A stretch of DNA of 64,000 bases from Methylobacterium sp. 10 (GTDB lineage Bacteria > Pseudomonadota > Alphaproteobacteria > Rhizobiales > Beijerinckiaceae): assembly GCF_000519085.1 (NCBI RefSeq), contig NZ_KI912577.1:1370147-1434146 (forward strand). Reading direction: 5' to 3'. The position numbers and the translations under genes are program-made. Positions 35,580 through 44,833 of the stretch are shown one piece after another; position 1 is the first letter of the stretch, and every line of letters begins with the position of its first letter. The notes under the pieces are model-generated. The model searched no databases. It was not told where the DNA came from and saw only the letters and a list, made by a program, of their open reading frames with translations.

Positions 35580-35891
35580 GAAGCTCGAACTCCTGCGCGA
35601 ACGATCGGATAGCGAACCATTCGCTTCGTCGTGCACGACCGCCGGATCGTCTCCGGACGGTCGTTTACGGCCCGCTAGGCTGGGCCACGGTTGCGCGCAA
35701 CGCAATCGGCTCAAAGTACGATCTGTAATAAATGTTGTGAGAATGCACCACTGTTCCATCCCCGTAACAGGAAAGGTTTATCTCTTGCCGTGGGGGGGCG
35801 GCACCGCGCGGCACGAGACTTGGATGTCCCTTGCGCATCCCGGGCCGAGAACTCCATGGACATTCGGGGACAACGACAACAGGGGATGGAC
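35580..35891. promoter_or_regulatory. Divergent intergenic region, phaZ and GST
   Basis: This 312-base region must hold both promoters; the AT-richer part is 35710-35790. AGGGG at 35880-35884 lies just before the chosen GST ATG at 35892. An upstream in-frame ATG at 35856 is possible. No other feature stands out. Confidence 0.35.
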
Positions 35892-36548
35892 ATGCCGGTC
35901 GCCACGCTCACGATCTCGAGCCGGAACTACTCCTCGTGGTCGCTCCGGGGATGGCTGGTCTGCCGCATGGCGGGGCTCGATTTCGAGACCGAAGTCCTGC
36001 CCGGCGACGACGCATCCACGCGGGCCGAATTACTGCACCTGTCGCCGTCCTTCCTCGTGCCCCGCCTGGTCCATGGCGAGATCGAGGTCTGGGATACCCT
36101 GGCCCTCTCCCAGTATCTCAACGAGACCTATCCCGATGCGGGCTTCCTGCCGAAGGATCCCGTGGCCCGGGCGCGCTGCCGCTCGATCTCGGGCGAGATG
36201 CATGGCGGGTTCATCAACCTGCGCTCGGCGCTGCCGATGAACCTCCGGGCCCGCCACACCGATTTCAAGATCTTCAACGGAGCCCGGGGCGATATCGAGC
36301 GGGTCATCACGATCGTCGAGGATTGCCTGTCGCGCTACGACGGCCCGTTTCTGTTCGGGACACGCCCGAGCCTGGCCGATGCCATGTTCGCGCCGGTCTG
36401 CACCCGGTTCCAGACCTACGGCGTCCCGCTGCCCGGCAAGGTCGCCGCCTATCGCGACACCATCCTCGCCTGGCCGCTGATGGTGGAGTGGACCGAGGCG
36501 GCCGCTGCCGAGCCCGACGAGATCGAAGAACTCGACATGGAGTTCTGA
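35892..36548 (+). CDS. Glutathione S-transferase family protein
   Basis: This 218-residue protein has a thioredoxin-fold N-terminal domain opening TLTISSRNYSSWSLRGWLVCRM (the NYSSWSLR motif of a bacterial GST subgroup). LSPSFLVPRLVHGEIEVWDTLALSQYL follows (cis-Pro and Asp/Thr glutathione contacts), and the helical C-terminal domain has SLADAMFAPVCTRFQTYG. The likely role is glutathione-dependent conjugation or reduction; the substrate is unknown. It converges with a hypothetical gene across a hairpin. Confidence 0.88.
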   Translation: MPVATLTISSRNYSSWSLRGWLVCRMAGLDFETEVLPGDDASTRAELLHLSPSFLVPRLVHGEIEVWDTLALSQYLNETYPDAGFLPKDPVARARCRSISGEMHGGFINLRSALPMNLRARHTDFKIFNGARGDIERVITIVEDCLSRYDGPFLFGTRPSLADAMFAPVCTRFQTYGVPLPGKVAAYRDTILAWPLMVEWTEAAAAEPDEIEELDMEF

Positions 36549-36554
36549 GAGACC

Positions 36555-36580
36555 GTCCCCGGCGCGCTTGCACCGGGGAC
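36555..36580. terminator. Terminator hairpin between convergent genes
   Basis: GTCCCCGG (36555-36562) pairs with CCGGGGAC (36573-36580), six bases after the GST stop. Confidence 0.65.
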
Positions 36581-36589
36581 GCATCACCT

Positions 36590-37168
36590 TCAGGTGTTGA
36601 AGTCGAACAACAGGGCGCTGCTCGAAGCGCTGGATTCTTTTGCGCCGGAGGCGGCGTAGCCGGACGCGCTGGCCTGGGAGGCCTGGAGCGTCGTCATGAA
36701 GCTCTCCAGAAGCTCGCTGACGCTGGCCGATGTCTCGCTCGAGGTTGAAGCGCTCTGCGTCTCGTCGTCGGAGGGCGGGGGGCCGAGCGGGCGTGCGCCG
36801 GCCCCCGCCGCGCCGCCGGTTCCTCCCTTACCCGGTGCATTGGCCTCGAACAGCGATTTCAGGGTCTCGGCCTGATCGTCGGTGAGGCTGCCGCTCGAGA
36901 CCTGATCGTCGATCAGACTGCTGATCTTGTCCTGGATCTGCGACGGGTCGAGGCGGGTACGCGTGCTGCCGGTCGAAGCGGAGCCGCCGCTCTTCAGGCT
37001 CGCATCGATCGAATGTAGGGCACTGGAGAGAGCGGTGCCGTCGGTGGCGCTGATGCTGCCCGTCGAGACTTCGCTGCCGATGGCCTGCGCGACCGGATTG
37101 CCTTTGGGCGGCGGCGGACGCTGGGCCTGGAACAGGGCGGAGGTCTGGGTGGAACTGACGGATGTCAT
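36590..37168 (-). CDS. Hypothetical Ser/Thr-rich protein with EF-hand-like segment
   Basis: This 192-residue protein has no signal peptide or membrane segment. It is rich in Ser, Ala and Gly, and the central motif IQDKISSLIDDQVSSGSLTD then DQAETLKSLFEANA (about residues 78-111) resembles helix-loop-helix segments of a recurrent alphaproteobacterial hypothetical family. The C-terminal part is Ser/Ala repeat-like with SVSELLESFMTTLQA. I do not recognise a function. Confidence 0.7.
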   Translation of the reverse strand: MTSVSSTQTSALFQAQRPPPPKGNPVAQAIGSEVSTGSISATDGTALSSALHSIDASLKSGGSASTGSTRTRLDPSQIQDKISSLIDDQVSSGSLTDDQAETLKSLFEANAPGKGGTGGAAGAGARPLGPPPSDDETQSASTSSETSASVSELLESFMTTLQASQASASGYAASGAKESSASSSALLFDFNT

Positions 37169-37318
37169 GGCGCGGTCGCCTCGGTCGCATGCCGTCGCGT
37201 GGGGCCGGCGACGGGTGTCCAGAAAGCGATGCCCGAGGTTAATCGGACCTTGCCCGCAGCCGGCACGAGAGTTTCCCGATGTTTCCGCCCCGCGCTCCGA
37301 AACATTCGGATGCCAAAA

Positions 37319-38752
37319 TCATCGCGTGGCCGGTGCGACGGCCCCATGGTTCGGCGATGGAGCCGCGCGCGGCGGCGCTCCCTGAGCGACGGCGAGGGGC
37401 AGGTCGATGCGGGCCACGAGGCCACGGGGCGCCTTGGTCGACAGGGTCAGCCGGCCGCCATGCCCCTCGACGATGGCGAGCACGATCGAGAGGCCGAGGC
37501 CGAAACCGCTGGCCTCGTCGAGGTTCCGGGCCCGGTCGCCGCGCACGAAGGGCTGCATCATGGCGTCGCGCTCGGCCTCCGGAATACCGGGGCCGTCATC
37601 GGACACTTCCAGTGCCACCCCCTGTTCGGACGGATGCATCGTCAGCCGCGCCGAGCCGCCATACTTCACCGCGTTGTCCACCAGGTTGACGATGGCCCGC
37701 TGGAGATCGTCCGCCCGGCCGCGCACGAGGACGTGGCGCGTCTGCTCCAGGCGCACGTCGGCGCCGACATCGGTGAAGCCGTCGCACACGGTCTGGACCA
37801 CCGAGGCGAGGTCGACGAGGCTGTGCGCGCCGCCCGCCTGTCCGTCCCGGACGAAGGACAGGGCGGCTTCCACCAATCCGTTCATCTGGTCGAGGTCGCG
37901 CAGCGTCATGGTGCGGGCGTGGTCGTCCTCGATGAACTCGGCCCGCAGGCGCAGGCGGGTGATCGGGGTGCGCAGATCGTGGCTGATCGCCGCCAGCATC
38001 TGGGTCCGGTCGTCGATCAGGCGGCGGACGCGCCCGCGCATGGTGTCGAGGGCGCGCGAGACCGCCATCACCTCCTTCGGGCCGTTCCGGGGCAGGGCCA
38101 CGAGGTTCATGCCCGTGCCGAAGGCCTCGGCGGCCTCGGCGAGCTTCGCCAGCGGCGCGGTCAGGGCCCGCGTCGCCCAGATCGACATGAGGGACAGGGT
38201 GATCCCGAGGAGGACGAAGGTGAAGACGATCGGGCCGGGGCCGAAGGGCGACCGGTCGTCGTCCGGCAGGGTGGCCCGGAGGCTCGCCCCCGAGGGCGTC
38301 ACGATGCCGATGCGGGTGCCGCCTCCTGGCTCCCTCCGGCCCGGCGGCGACAGATCGGTGATCGTGAGCGGCCGGCCGAAACCCTCGCGCATGCGCCGGA
38401 CCATGGGATGGTCCGGCCGCCCGTTCCGGGTGCCGGCGGCGGGAGGTTCCGGCGAGGCCGGGGCCGTTTCGATCTGCAGGGCGGGCAGGCTGCGGGCCGC
38501 GTCCTGCAACAGGCGCGGCCGATCCCCCGGCGGAGCGGCATCGAGCAGGCGTACGATGGTGGCCAGCCGGGTCGCGGCCACGCCCGGATGATTGTCCGGG
38601 TTCCAGGGTTCGCGCAGCAGCAGGAAGGCGAGGGTCGCCACCGCATGGCTGACGACGATGGCGGCCACGCTGAGCATCGCGATCTGGCCGGCGATGCTGC
38701 GGGGCGGATAGCCGACGAGGCGGCGCCACCGGCCCTTCGCGGCCGCGCTCAT
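37319..38752 (-). CDS. Sensor histidine kinase (EnvZ-like)
   Basis: This 477-residue kinase has two membrane segments (about residues 22-46 and 168-187) flanking a periplasmic domain of about 120 residues. A HAMP linker (TRALTAPLAKLAEAAEAFG) follows, then the phospho-acceptor His in MLAAISHDLRTPITRLRLR (about residue 257), the N box LQRAIVNLVDNAVKYG (about 363-378), and the G boxes DDGPGIP and GFGLGLSIV. Its ATG overlaps the response-regulator stop as ATGA, so the pair is cotranslated. The signal is unknown. Confidence 0.95.
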   Translation of the reverse strand: MSAAAKGRWRRLVGYPPRSIAGQIAMLSVAAIVVSHAVATLAFLLLREPWNPDNHPGVAATRLATIVRLLDAAPPGDRPRLLQDAARSLPALQIETAPASPEPPAAGTRNGRPDHPMVRRMREGFGRPLTITDLSPPGRREPGGGTRIGIVTPSGASLRATLPDDDRSPFGPGPIVFTFVLLGITLSLMSIWATRALTAPLAKLAEAAEAFGTGMNLVALPRNGPKEVMAVSRALDTMRGRVRRLIDDRTQMLAAISHDLRTPITRLRLRAEFIEDDHARTMTLRDLDQMNGLVEAALSFVRDGQAGGAHSLVDLASVVQTVCDGFTDVGADVRLEQTRHVLVRGRADDLQRAIVNLVDNAVKYGGSARLTMHPSEQGVALEVSDDGPGIPEAERDAMMQPFVRGDRARNLDEASGFGLGLSIVLAIVEGHGGRLTLSTKAPRGLVARIDLPLAVAQGAPPRAAPSPNHGAVAPATR

Positions 38753-39477
38753 GATCGCGTCACCGCCGGCGTGAACAGGTAGCCGCCCGAGCGGATGGTG
38801 CGGATGATCTCCGGATTGCGCGGATCGGCCTCGATCTTCTGGCGGATGCGGCTGATGAGGACATCGATGCTGCGCTCGAACGGGCCTGCGGCGCGCCCCT
38901 GCGTCAGGTCGAGGAGCTGATCGCGCGAGAGCACCCGGCCGGGCCTGAGACAGAGCGCGTGGAGGAGGTCGAACTCCGCGCCCGTGATGGTGATGCGGGC
39001 CTCCTCCGGGCTGAGGAGCTGGCGCAGGGACACGTCGAGGGTCCAGTCGAGGAAGCGCAGCCGGCGGGCGCCGTCGTCGCCGGCGGCCTCGGTGCCGGCG
39101 CCCCGCCGCAGGATCGCGCGGATGCGGGCGAGGAGCTCGCGCGGGTTGAAGGGCTTGGCGAGGTAGTCGTCCGCGCCGATCTCGAGGCCAATGATCCGGT
39201 CGATCTCCTCCGCCTTGGCGGTGAGCATCAGGATCGGGATCGAGGATCCCGCCCGCAGTCGCCGGCACAGGCTCAAGCCGTCCTCGCCCGGCAGCATCAG
39301 GTCGAGCACGATGAGGTCGACCCGCGCATCCGCCAGCGCACGGTCCATCTCGCGCCCGTCCCCGGCCAGGCTCACCCGGCATTCGTTCGCGCGCAGGTAG
39401 CGCGCCACCAGGGCGCTGATCTCGCGGTCGTCTTCGACCACGAGGATATGGGGCGTGGCGGGATTCGTCTGAGTCAT
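38749..39477 (-). CDS. OmpR-family response regulator
   Basis: This 242-residue regulator has a receiver domain with VVEDDREI (about residues 13-20), phospho-acceptor Asp in LIVLDLMLPGEDG (about residue 59) and MLTAKAEEIDRIIGLEIGAD. The C-terminal winged helix (about 135-238) has LTQGRAAGPFERSIDVLISR and IEADPRNPEIIRTIRSGGY. It forms an operon with the following sensor kinase. Targets cannot be inferred. Confidence 0.95.
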   Translation of the reverse strand: MTQTNPATPHILVVEDDREISALVARYLRANECRVSLAGDGREMDRALADARVDLIVLDLMLPGEDGLSLCRRLRAGSSIPILMLTAKAEEIDRIIGLEIGADDYLAKPFNPRELLARIRAILRRGAGTEAAGDDGARRLRFLDWTLDVSLRQLLSPEEARITITGAEFDLLHALCLRPGRVLSRDQLLDLTQGRAAGPFERSIDVLISRIRQKIEADPRNPEIIRTIRSGGYLFTPAVTRS

Positions 39478-39626
39478 GTCTCGTCCATCCGGTGGCCGTT
39501 TATGGCGCGTCGGCGGAGGGATTCGAAGGGGATCGCGAGACCGGAATTGTAAACGTCTGTTTCGGCTCCGTATTCAGGACACGTTCGGTAAATGTTGTCG
39601 GCCGAAAGAGTGCGTCCGCGCCGCCT

Positions 39627-40754
39627 CTACCGCCGGCGAAACCCGAAATAGCCGCCATCGGCGTCGTAGAGCACGTCGAAGCCGTTGAGGAAGCGCAGGC
39701 CGGTATTGACGAAGGGCTCCGGGCGGCGGGTGTTGAGGGTCACCTTGTCCGGCGAGAGGGGCGACGTGTCGCCCACGACGATGTCGTAGGCCGCCGCCGG
39801 TGCTGCGCCTCGTCCGGGAAAGGCGAAGCCGAGGCGGGTGCCGGGCAGGAATTGGCTCCGGCCGTCGTCATCGACGGCGACGGCACCGTTCACGGCCTCG
39901 CCCGGCAGGGTCAGGTACATCACCGACACCCCGGTATCGACGAGCGCCCGGCCGCAGGCACCGGGTGCCTGCCCATTCACCGTGATGCAGACCGGGACAC
40001 CCTGCCATTCGCCGGGAATGTCCGGGTGCGGATCGAGCTTCACGAAGCGGATGTCGCCGCGCGTATTCGCTCCGGTGAGCCCCACATGGATTCCCGCCCG
40101 CGTCACCACATAGCCGCGCCGGGCAGGCCCCCGACCCTCGGGTGCGAGGTTGAGGAGGGGGTTGGTGTCGGGCGTGCTCTGGCTCTGCGCGTCACCCTCC
40201 CGCCCGAAGCCAACGCCCATCATCGCGACATGCTCCGGCATCGTCTCGGGCGTACAGGCGCGAGCCGTGTCCGTGCAATCGATCCGCGTCACCGCGAGGA
40301 CCGGGATCGGCGCGGTGGTGACGCTGGCCTCGTTGCGGCCGACCAGGGTGACCGGCAGCGTCACCCAGCGCCCGATCATGATCCGGCCCGAACTGCTGTA
40401 GGTGAGCCGCCCCGGCCGCGAGGGCATCGAGTCGAAGCCGGGGATGCGGCTCGCGGAGACCACGATGCCGGTGGAGCCCGTATCCATCAGCACGGGGCGC
40501 ACCTCTCCCCCGAAGGACAGGCCGAGACGCGGCGAGCGCGTCATTTCGGCGCCGTCCTCTGCCGCGTTCAGGTAGGAGAGATACGTGCCCTGGCGGAAGC
40601 CGTCGTAATCCGGCCTGTCGGTGGCATGGGACGGATGTGCGGCGATTCCCAAAGCGACGATCCCGAATGCGAGTGCGGCAGGCGAGGCGATCTTCGATCG
40701 TCCGGCCCTCTTAGGCGCGATGCCGACACGATGCCCACGGCCTCTGCTCATCAT
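39627..40754 (-). CDS. Exported protein with two aspartyl-protease DTG motifs
   Basis: This 375-residue protein has an N-terminal basic segment and hydrophobic signal sequence (about residues 22-44, ending HPSHA). Two hydrophobic-DTG motifs, VRPVLMDTGSTGIVVSAS (about residues 87-104) and GRALVDTGVSVMYLTLP (about 269-285), are about 180 residues apart. That is the layout of a bilobal pepsin-like aspartic protease rather than a single-domain retropepsin. Pepsin-like proteins are rare in bacteria. It could be an active periplasmic protease or a non-peptidase relative. It is monocistronic. Confidence 0.75.
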   Translation of the reverse strand: MMSRGRGHRVGIAPKRAGRSKIASPAALAFGIVALGIAAHPSHATDRPDYDGFRQGTYLSYLNAAEDGAEMTRSPRLGLSFGGEVRPVLMDTGSTGIVVSASRIPGFDSMPSRPGRLTYSSSGRIMIGRWVTLPVTLVGRNEASVTTAPIPVLAVTRIDCTDTARACTPETMPEHVAMMGVGFGREGDAQSQSTPDTNPLLNLAPEGRGPARRGYVVTRAGIHVGLTGANTRGDIRFVKLDPHPDIPGEWQGVPVCITVNGQAPGACGRALVDTGVSVMYLTLPGEAVNGAVAVDDDGRSQFLPGTRLGFAFPGRGAAPAAAYDIVVGDTSPLSPDKVTLNTRRPEPFVNTGLRFLNGFDVLYDADGGYFGFRRR

Positions 40755-40857
40755 CTCGCCCTCCCGAGCGACGAGGAAGCGGCAGCGGGGCCGACCGGAT
40801 CATCGCCACTCCAACCGTTCTTCGGTCGAGCATGGCAGATCTGCACTTAAGGGACGC

Positions 40858-41745
40858 TTACAGGGAGGCGACGACGGCCCGGGCCACCGACGCGATGGTG
40901 GCGCTGCGCGCCTCTGGCGATGTCCTCGCCCCGGTCAGGTAGACCGTCAGGACGAGGGGAGGCCGGCGCGCCGGCCAGATCACGGCGACGTCGTTGGCGG
41001 TGTCGTTCTCCCCCGATCCGGTCTTGTCGCCGATGCGCCAGTCCTTCGGCAGGCCGGCGCGCAACCGCGCATCGCCGGTGCGGCAGCCGACGAGCCAAGC
41101 GGTGAGCAGGGCGCGGGAGGCGGGCGAGAGCGCGTCCGCGAGGACGAGGCGCCGGAGCGTTTCCGCCATGGCCAGCGGCGTGGTGGTATCGCGCGGATCG
41201 CCGGGGGCGGCCTCGTTGAGATCGGGCTCGGTGCGGTCGAGCCGGCTCGCCTCATCGCCGAACGCGCGGATCCGGGCGGTGAGTCCGGCGGGGCCGCCCA
41301 TCGTCCCGAGGAGGAGGTTCGCGGCGGTGTTGTCGCTCACCGTGACGGCCGCCTCGCAGAGTTCGGCGATGGTCATGCCCTCGCCCCCCGCCCTCGGCCC
41401 GCTCAGGGGCGAATACGGCACGACTTCCCGCGGCTCGTAGCGAAGGCGCCGGTCGAAGCTGTCCTCGCCCCGGTCAACCCGCGCCAGCACGGCGCCGGCA
41501 GCGAGGATCTTGAACGTGCTGCATAGGGGGAAGCGCTCGGCGCCGCGATGCGCCGCCTGTGCACCGCTGCCGGTATCGAGAAGCCCGATCCCGAGCCGCC
41601 CGCCGCTCGCCTCCTCGATATGTACGAACCGGTCGGCGAGATCCTGGCGGAACGCTCCTTCCGCCCCGACGGCATGTCCCGCGCCGAGCCAGTTCCCCAC
41701 GGCCCATGCTGCCGCGCCGAGGGTAAATTCGCGTCGCCTGACCAT
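40858..41745 (-). CDS. Class A beta-lactamase
   Basis: This 295-residue serine beta-lactamase has all class A motifs: the nucleophile in LCSTFKIL (S70-x-x-K73), SDN (130 loop) in AVTVSDNTAANLLL, the omega-loop Glu in RTEPDLNEAAPGD (E166), and KTGSGENDTANDVAVIW (K234-T-G). The N-terminus MVRRREFTLGAAAWAVG carries a twin-arginine-like signal, so export by Tat is possible. Cys precedes Ser70, but no Cys follows KTGSG, so the KPC-type 69-238 disulphide is absent. It is a probable intrinsic chromosomal enzyme; no mobile element is adjacent. Confidence 0.94.
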   Translation of the reverse strand: MVRRREFTLGAAAWAVGNWLGAGHAVGAEGAFRQDLADRFVHIEEASGGRLGIGLLDTGSGAQAAHRGAERFPLCSTFKILAAGAVLARVDRGEDSFDRRLRYEPREVVPYSPLSGPRAGGEGMTIAELCEAAVTVSDNTAANLLLGTMGGPAGLTARIRAFGDEASRLDRTEPDLNEAAPGDPRDTTTPLAMAETLRRLVLADALSPASRALLTAWLVGCRTGDARLRAGLPKDWRIGDKTGSGENDTANDVAVIWPARRPPLVLTVYLTGARTSPEARSATIASVARAVVASL

Positions 41746-41974
41746 GCATGCCCTCGCCGGGGATCGGGATTCGAGTCCGGCGGATCGTCGCCGAGCAACG
41801 CGGCGGCATTACGGTGTCGTCCTGGCCAGCGGAATGGGGCTCCGGCCTGTCCCGCCGTCGATTCCTCGCTTCCGGGCCGGGGGATCGGATTGCCTCGCGG
41901 GCCGTCGATTCTTATCTCCTCCTCTCAGGTGCCGGCGCGATGTCCGACGCGGGCCTCGATCTCGGGAGACGACG

Positions 41975-42280
41975 ATGCAAGGCTCTAAGGACGGCGCGGG
42001 CCGCGGTTCGAACCGGTTGTTCGACGATTTCGCCCGGTTGATGACCGACGCCGCCGGGGCGGCGCAGGGGGTGAAGCGCGAGGCGGAGACGGTGTTCAAG
42101 GCGCAGGTGGAGCGCCTGATCCGCGACATGGACATCGCCTCACGCGAGGAGGTGGACGTCCTGCGCGACCTCGTTTCGGCGCTCCGCAGCCAGAACGATG
42201 CCCTCGCCGCCCGCGTCTCGGTGCTCGAAGGCCGCCTCGGCACGCAGGATACGCCCCCTCCGCCGGCGACATCGGTCTGA
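41975..42280 (+). CDS. ubiK: UbiK-family accessory factor (BMFP domain)
   Basis: This 101-residue protein contains RLFDDFARLMTDAAGAAQGVKREAE and VERLIRDMDIASREEVDVLRDLVSALRSQN, the pattern of the YqiC/UbiK family. The C-terminal heptads form a coiled coil (LRSQNDALAARVSVLEGRL). UbiK helps ubiquinone synthesis and can bind membranes. CGGGAGACGACG precedes the ATG at 41975. Confidence 0.88.
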   Translation: MQGSKDGAGRGSNRLFDDFARLMTDAAGAAQGVKREAETVFKAQVERLIRDMDIASREEVDVLRDLVSALRSQNDALAARVSVLEGRLGTQDTPPPPATSV

Positions 42281-42573
42281 TTCGCCGACGCTGAGTCCGG
42301 TCTAAGCTTGTGCACAGGAAGGAACGGTGGAAATCCGCTTTCCTGTTCACCGCTTCTCCGGAGCGCTTTGAAACGCGAGTCCGCCACGGTCTATAGTGAG
42401 TGAAGCACTGATTCGCTTCGCCCCCGGACCCGACCTTCGACCCTTAAACTTCTCGCCGACCAAGCTGTGCCTTGCCTATGCGCGGATTCAGCTTGGGAAC
42501 GGTGACTCGCGAGTGGGATCGATTGTCGTTCACCATTATCGGCGCCCCTTACGGGACGCCAACCTGGACCGCT

Positions 42574-43077
42574 ATGACCCAACTCCACATCGAAGGCCTC
42601 GACCGGAACGAGCACCCCCTCGACATCGTCGAGCGGCTCGCCTCCCTTCGCGATTGGATCTTCGACCGGGCCGAGACCGACGAGATGTCGGTGGCCGTGG
42701 CCGGCCGCTGGTCCGACTATCACGTTGCCTTCACTTGGATCGAGGACGTGGAGGCCCTCCACGTGGCCAGCGCCTTCGACCTGAAGGTGCCGGCTCACCG
42801 CCGCACCGAAATCCTCACCCTCATCTCCCTCGTCAACGAGCAGCTCTGGGTCGGCCATTTCGACTTGTGGTCCACCGATAGCGTGGTGATGTTCCGGCAC
42901 TCGCTGCTGCTCACGGACGGCGCCGCGCCGACCCAGAGCCAGTGCGCGATGATGCTGAAATCCGCTGTCGATGCCTGCGAACGCTATTATCAGGCGTTCC
43001 AGTTCGTGCTCTGGGCGGGCAAGTCCGCCCGGGAATCCCTGGATGCGGTCCTGTTCGAGACCGAAGGCGAGGCGTGA
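42574..43077 (+). CDS. YbjN-domain protein
   Basis: This 167-residue protein matches the YbjN family (type III secretion chaperone-like fold). Features are RNEHPLDIVERLASLRDWIF, GRWSDYHVAFTWIEDVEALHVASAFDLKVP, and HFDLWSTDSVVMFRHSLLL. The ATG at 42574 is chosen because the conserved region starts there. Its stop overlaps proC as GTGA, a pairing common in alphaproteobacteria. The molecular function is unknown. Confidence 0.88.
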   Translation: MTQLHIEGLDRNEHPLDIVERLASLRDWIFDRAETDEMSVAVAGRWSDYHVAFTWIEDVEALHVASAFDLKVPAHRRTEILTLISLVNEQLWVGHFDLWSTDSVVMFRHSLLLTDGAAPTQSQCAMMLKSAVDACERYYQAFQFVLWAGKSARESLDAVLFETEGEA

Positions 43078-43901
43078 CCATCCCGTCTTCCTCCGCCTTG
43101 CCCGCGTCCCTCACCCTGGTGGGGGCGGGCAAGATGGGCGGCGCGATGCTGGCGGGCTGGCTCGCGGGGGGACTCGATGCCGCCAGGACCTGCGTCGTCG
43201 ATCCGCAGGCCTCGCCCGAGATGGTGCGGCTCTGCGGGAGCCACGGCATCGCCCTGAACCCGAGCGACCTGCCGGCCAACGACGCGCTGATCCTCGCGAT
43301 CAAGCCGCAAGGGCTGGAAGGCGCTGCCGGTCTCCTCGACGGATTGATCGCACCCCATACGCTCGTGGTCTCGATCCTGGCGGGCAAGACCATCGCCGAC
43401 CTGCGCCGCCGCCTGCCCTCCGCCCGCGCTATCGTCCGGGCGATGCCGAACCTTCCGGCGAGCATCGGCCGCGGCGTCACCGGAGCGGTGGCGAGCGCCG
43501 ACGTATCCTCCGATCAGCGTGATCAGGCCGATACGCTGCTGAAGGGCGTCGGCGCGGTGGAATGGCTCGACGACGAGGCGCTCATCGACGCGCTCACGGC
43601 GGTGTCCGGTTCCGGCCCGGCCTATGTCTTCCTCCTGGCCGAGGCCATGGCGGAGGCGGGCGTGGCCGCCGGCTTGTCCGCCGACATGGCCGCGCGGCTC
43701 GCCCGCGCCACGGTGGCGGGGGCCGGGGCGCTCCTGTCCACCAGCCCCTACGAGGCGGGACAGTTGCGGCACGACGTGACCTCGCCCGGCGGCACCACGG
43801 CGGCGGCCCTGGCCGTGCTCATGCGCGAGGGTGGTGTGCCGGACCTGATGCGTGAGGCGGTCGCCGCGGCGGCGGTGCGGGCCGGCGAACTCTCCGGCTG
43901 A
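43074..43901 (+). CDS. proC: Pyrroline-5-carboxylate reductase
   Basis: This 275-residue enzyme performs the last step of proline synthesis. The Rossmann motif LTLVGAGKMGGAMLAGWLAG (about residues 13-32) is followed by AIKPQGLE, VRAMPNLPASIGRGVTG (about 123-139) and SGSGPAYVFLLAEAMAEAG (about 178-196). The C-terminal ProC signature LRHDVTSPGGTTAAALAVL is at about 229-247. The GTG at 43074 overlaps the ybjN-like stop and gives full family length. Confidence 0.96.
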   Translation: MTIPSSSALPASLTLVGAGKMGGAMLAGWLAGGLDAARTCVVDPQASPEMVRLCGSHGIALNPSDLPANDALILAIKPQGLEGAAGLLDGLIAPHTLVVSILAGKTIADLRRRLPSARAIVRAMPNLPASIGRGVTGAVASADVSSDQRDQADTLLKGVGAVEWLDDEALIDALTAVSGSGPAYVFLLAEAMAEAGVAAGLSADMAARLARATVAGAGALLSTSPYEAGQLRHDVTSPGGTTAAALAVLMREGGVPDLMREAVAAAAVRAGELSG

Positions 43902-43913
43902 GCGTCCCCCGAA

Positions 43914-43992
43914 AGTGCCTTTCGCAAATCTCCGGCTGCGCCGTCGTGCTCCGAGCGTGAGCCGACGGTGATCGGGAGTTTTGCGAGGCACT
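43914..43992. repeat. 79-bp imperfect palindrome, family E
   Basis: The outer arms AGTGCCTTTCGCAAATCTCC (43914-43933) and GGGAGTTTTGCGAGGCACT (43974-43992) are inverted, and the centre has CCGTCG against CGACGG. It lies 12 bases after the proC stop and could act as a terminator, but its structure resembles an intergenic repeat. Confidence 0.65.
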
Positions 43993-44051
43993 CTAACCGA
44001 TCCGCCTGCGCAACCTACATGGTAGGGAACAGACACGAGGATCGAACGACC

Positions 44052-44816
44052 ATGGCCAACACCACAGGTGCGAAGCCCAAGGGCGGTAATGAGACCGGCG
44101 GCAACGAGACCGGCGGAACCGAGATCGCTGCCGCCGCCCCGCAGCAATCCCCGCGCGAGGCGGTCGTCGAGGCCCTGATGCGGCTCGCCGCCGTACAGCC
44201 CTGGAACGACATCGAGATCGGCGATATCGCCCGCGAGGCCGGCCTGTCCCTCGCCGAGTTCCGCGAGCTGTTCCCATCGAAAGGAGCCGTGCTCGGCGGC
44301 CTGTCACGAATCATCGACCGCACGGTGCTGGAGGGCGATTCCTCCGACCTCGCCGAGGAGCCCACCCGCGAGCGCCTGTTCGACGTGCTCATGCGGCGCC
44401 TCGATGCGATGACCCCCTATAAGGACGCCCTGCGCCGGATTTCTTATGCGTTGCGCGGCGACCCGCTCTCCCTCGTGGCACTCAACGGCGTGGCACTGAA
44501 CTCGCACCGCTTCATGCTGGCGGCCGCCGGCATCGACACCGAGGGGCCGCTCGGCCGGCTTAAACTTCAGGGCGTGGTCATCGCCTTCGCTCGCACGGTG
44601 GAAGTCTGGCTGGACGACGACGATCCGGCCCTGGCGCGGACCATGGCGCGCCTCGACAAGGAGATCCGCAACGGCGAGCGCTTCATGGAGCGCGCCGACG
44701 ACGCCCGCCGCCTCACTGCGCCGTTCCGTGCGCTGGGCCGTTCGCTCCTCGATCGCGGCGCCCGCCAGCGTCGGGGCAAGCGGCCCGAGGACGAGGTCGA
44801 CCAGCAGACGGTGTGA
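44052..44816 (+). CDS. TetR-family transcriptional regulator
   Basis: This 254-residue protein has a Gly/Thr-rich N-terminal extension (residues 5-35, two GGNET units). A TetR helix-turn-helix (about 36-80) with WNDIEIGDIAREAGLSLAEF and RELFPSKGAVL follows, then an all-helical ligand domain. The C-terminus is basic (RGARQRRGKRPE). Similar proteins are annotated as TetR or COQ9-like; COQ9 motifs are not obvious. The effector is unknown. Confidence 0.85.
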   Translation: MANTTGAKPKGGNETGGNETGGTEIAAAAPQQSPREAVVEALMRLAAVQPWNDIEIGDIAREAGLSLAEFRELFPSKGAVLGGLSRIIDRTVLEGDSSDLAEEPTRERLFDVLMRRLDAMTPYKDALRRISYALRGDPLSLVALNGVALNSHRFMLAAAGIDTEGPLGRLKLQGVVIAFARTVEVWLDDDDPALARTMARLDKEIRNGERFMERADDARRLTAPFRALGRSLLDRGARQRRGKRPEDEVDQQTV

Positions 44817-44833
44817 CCCGACGAGAAACGTTT

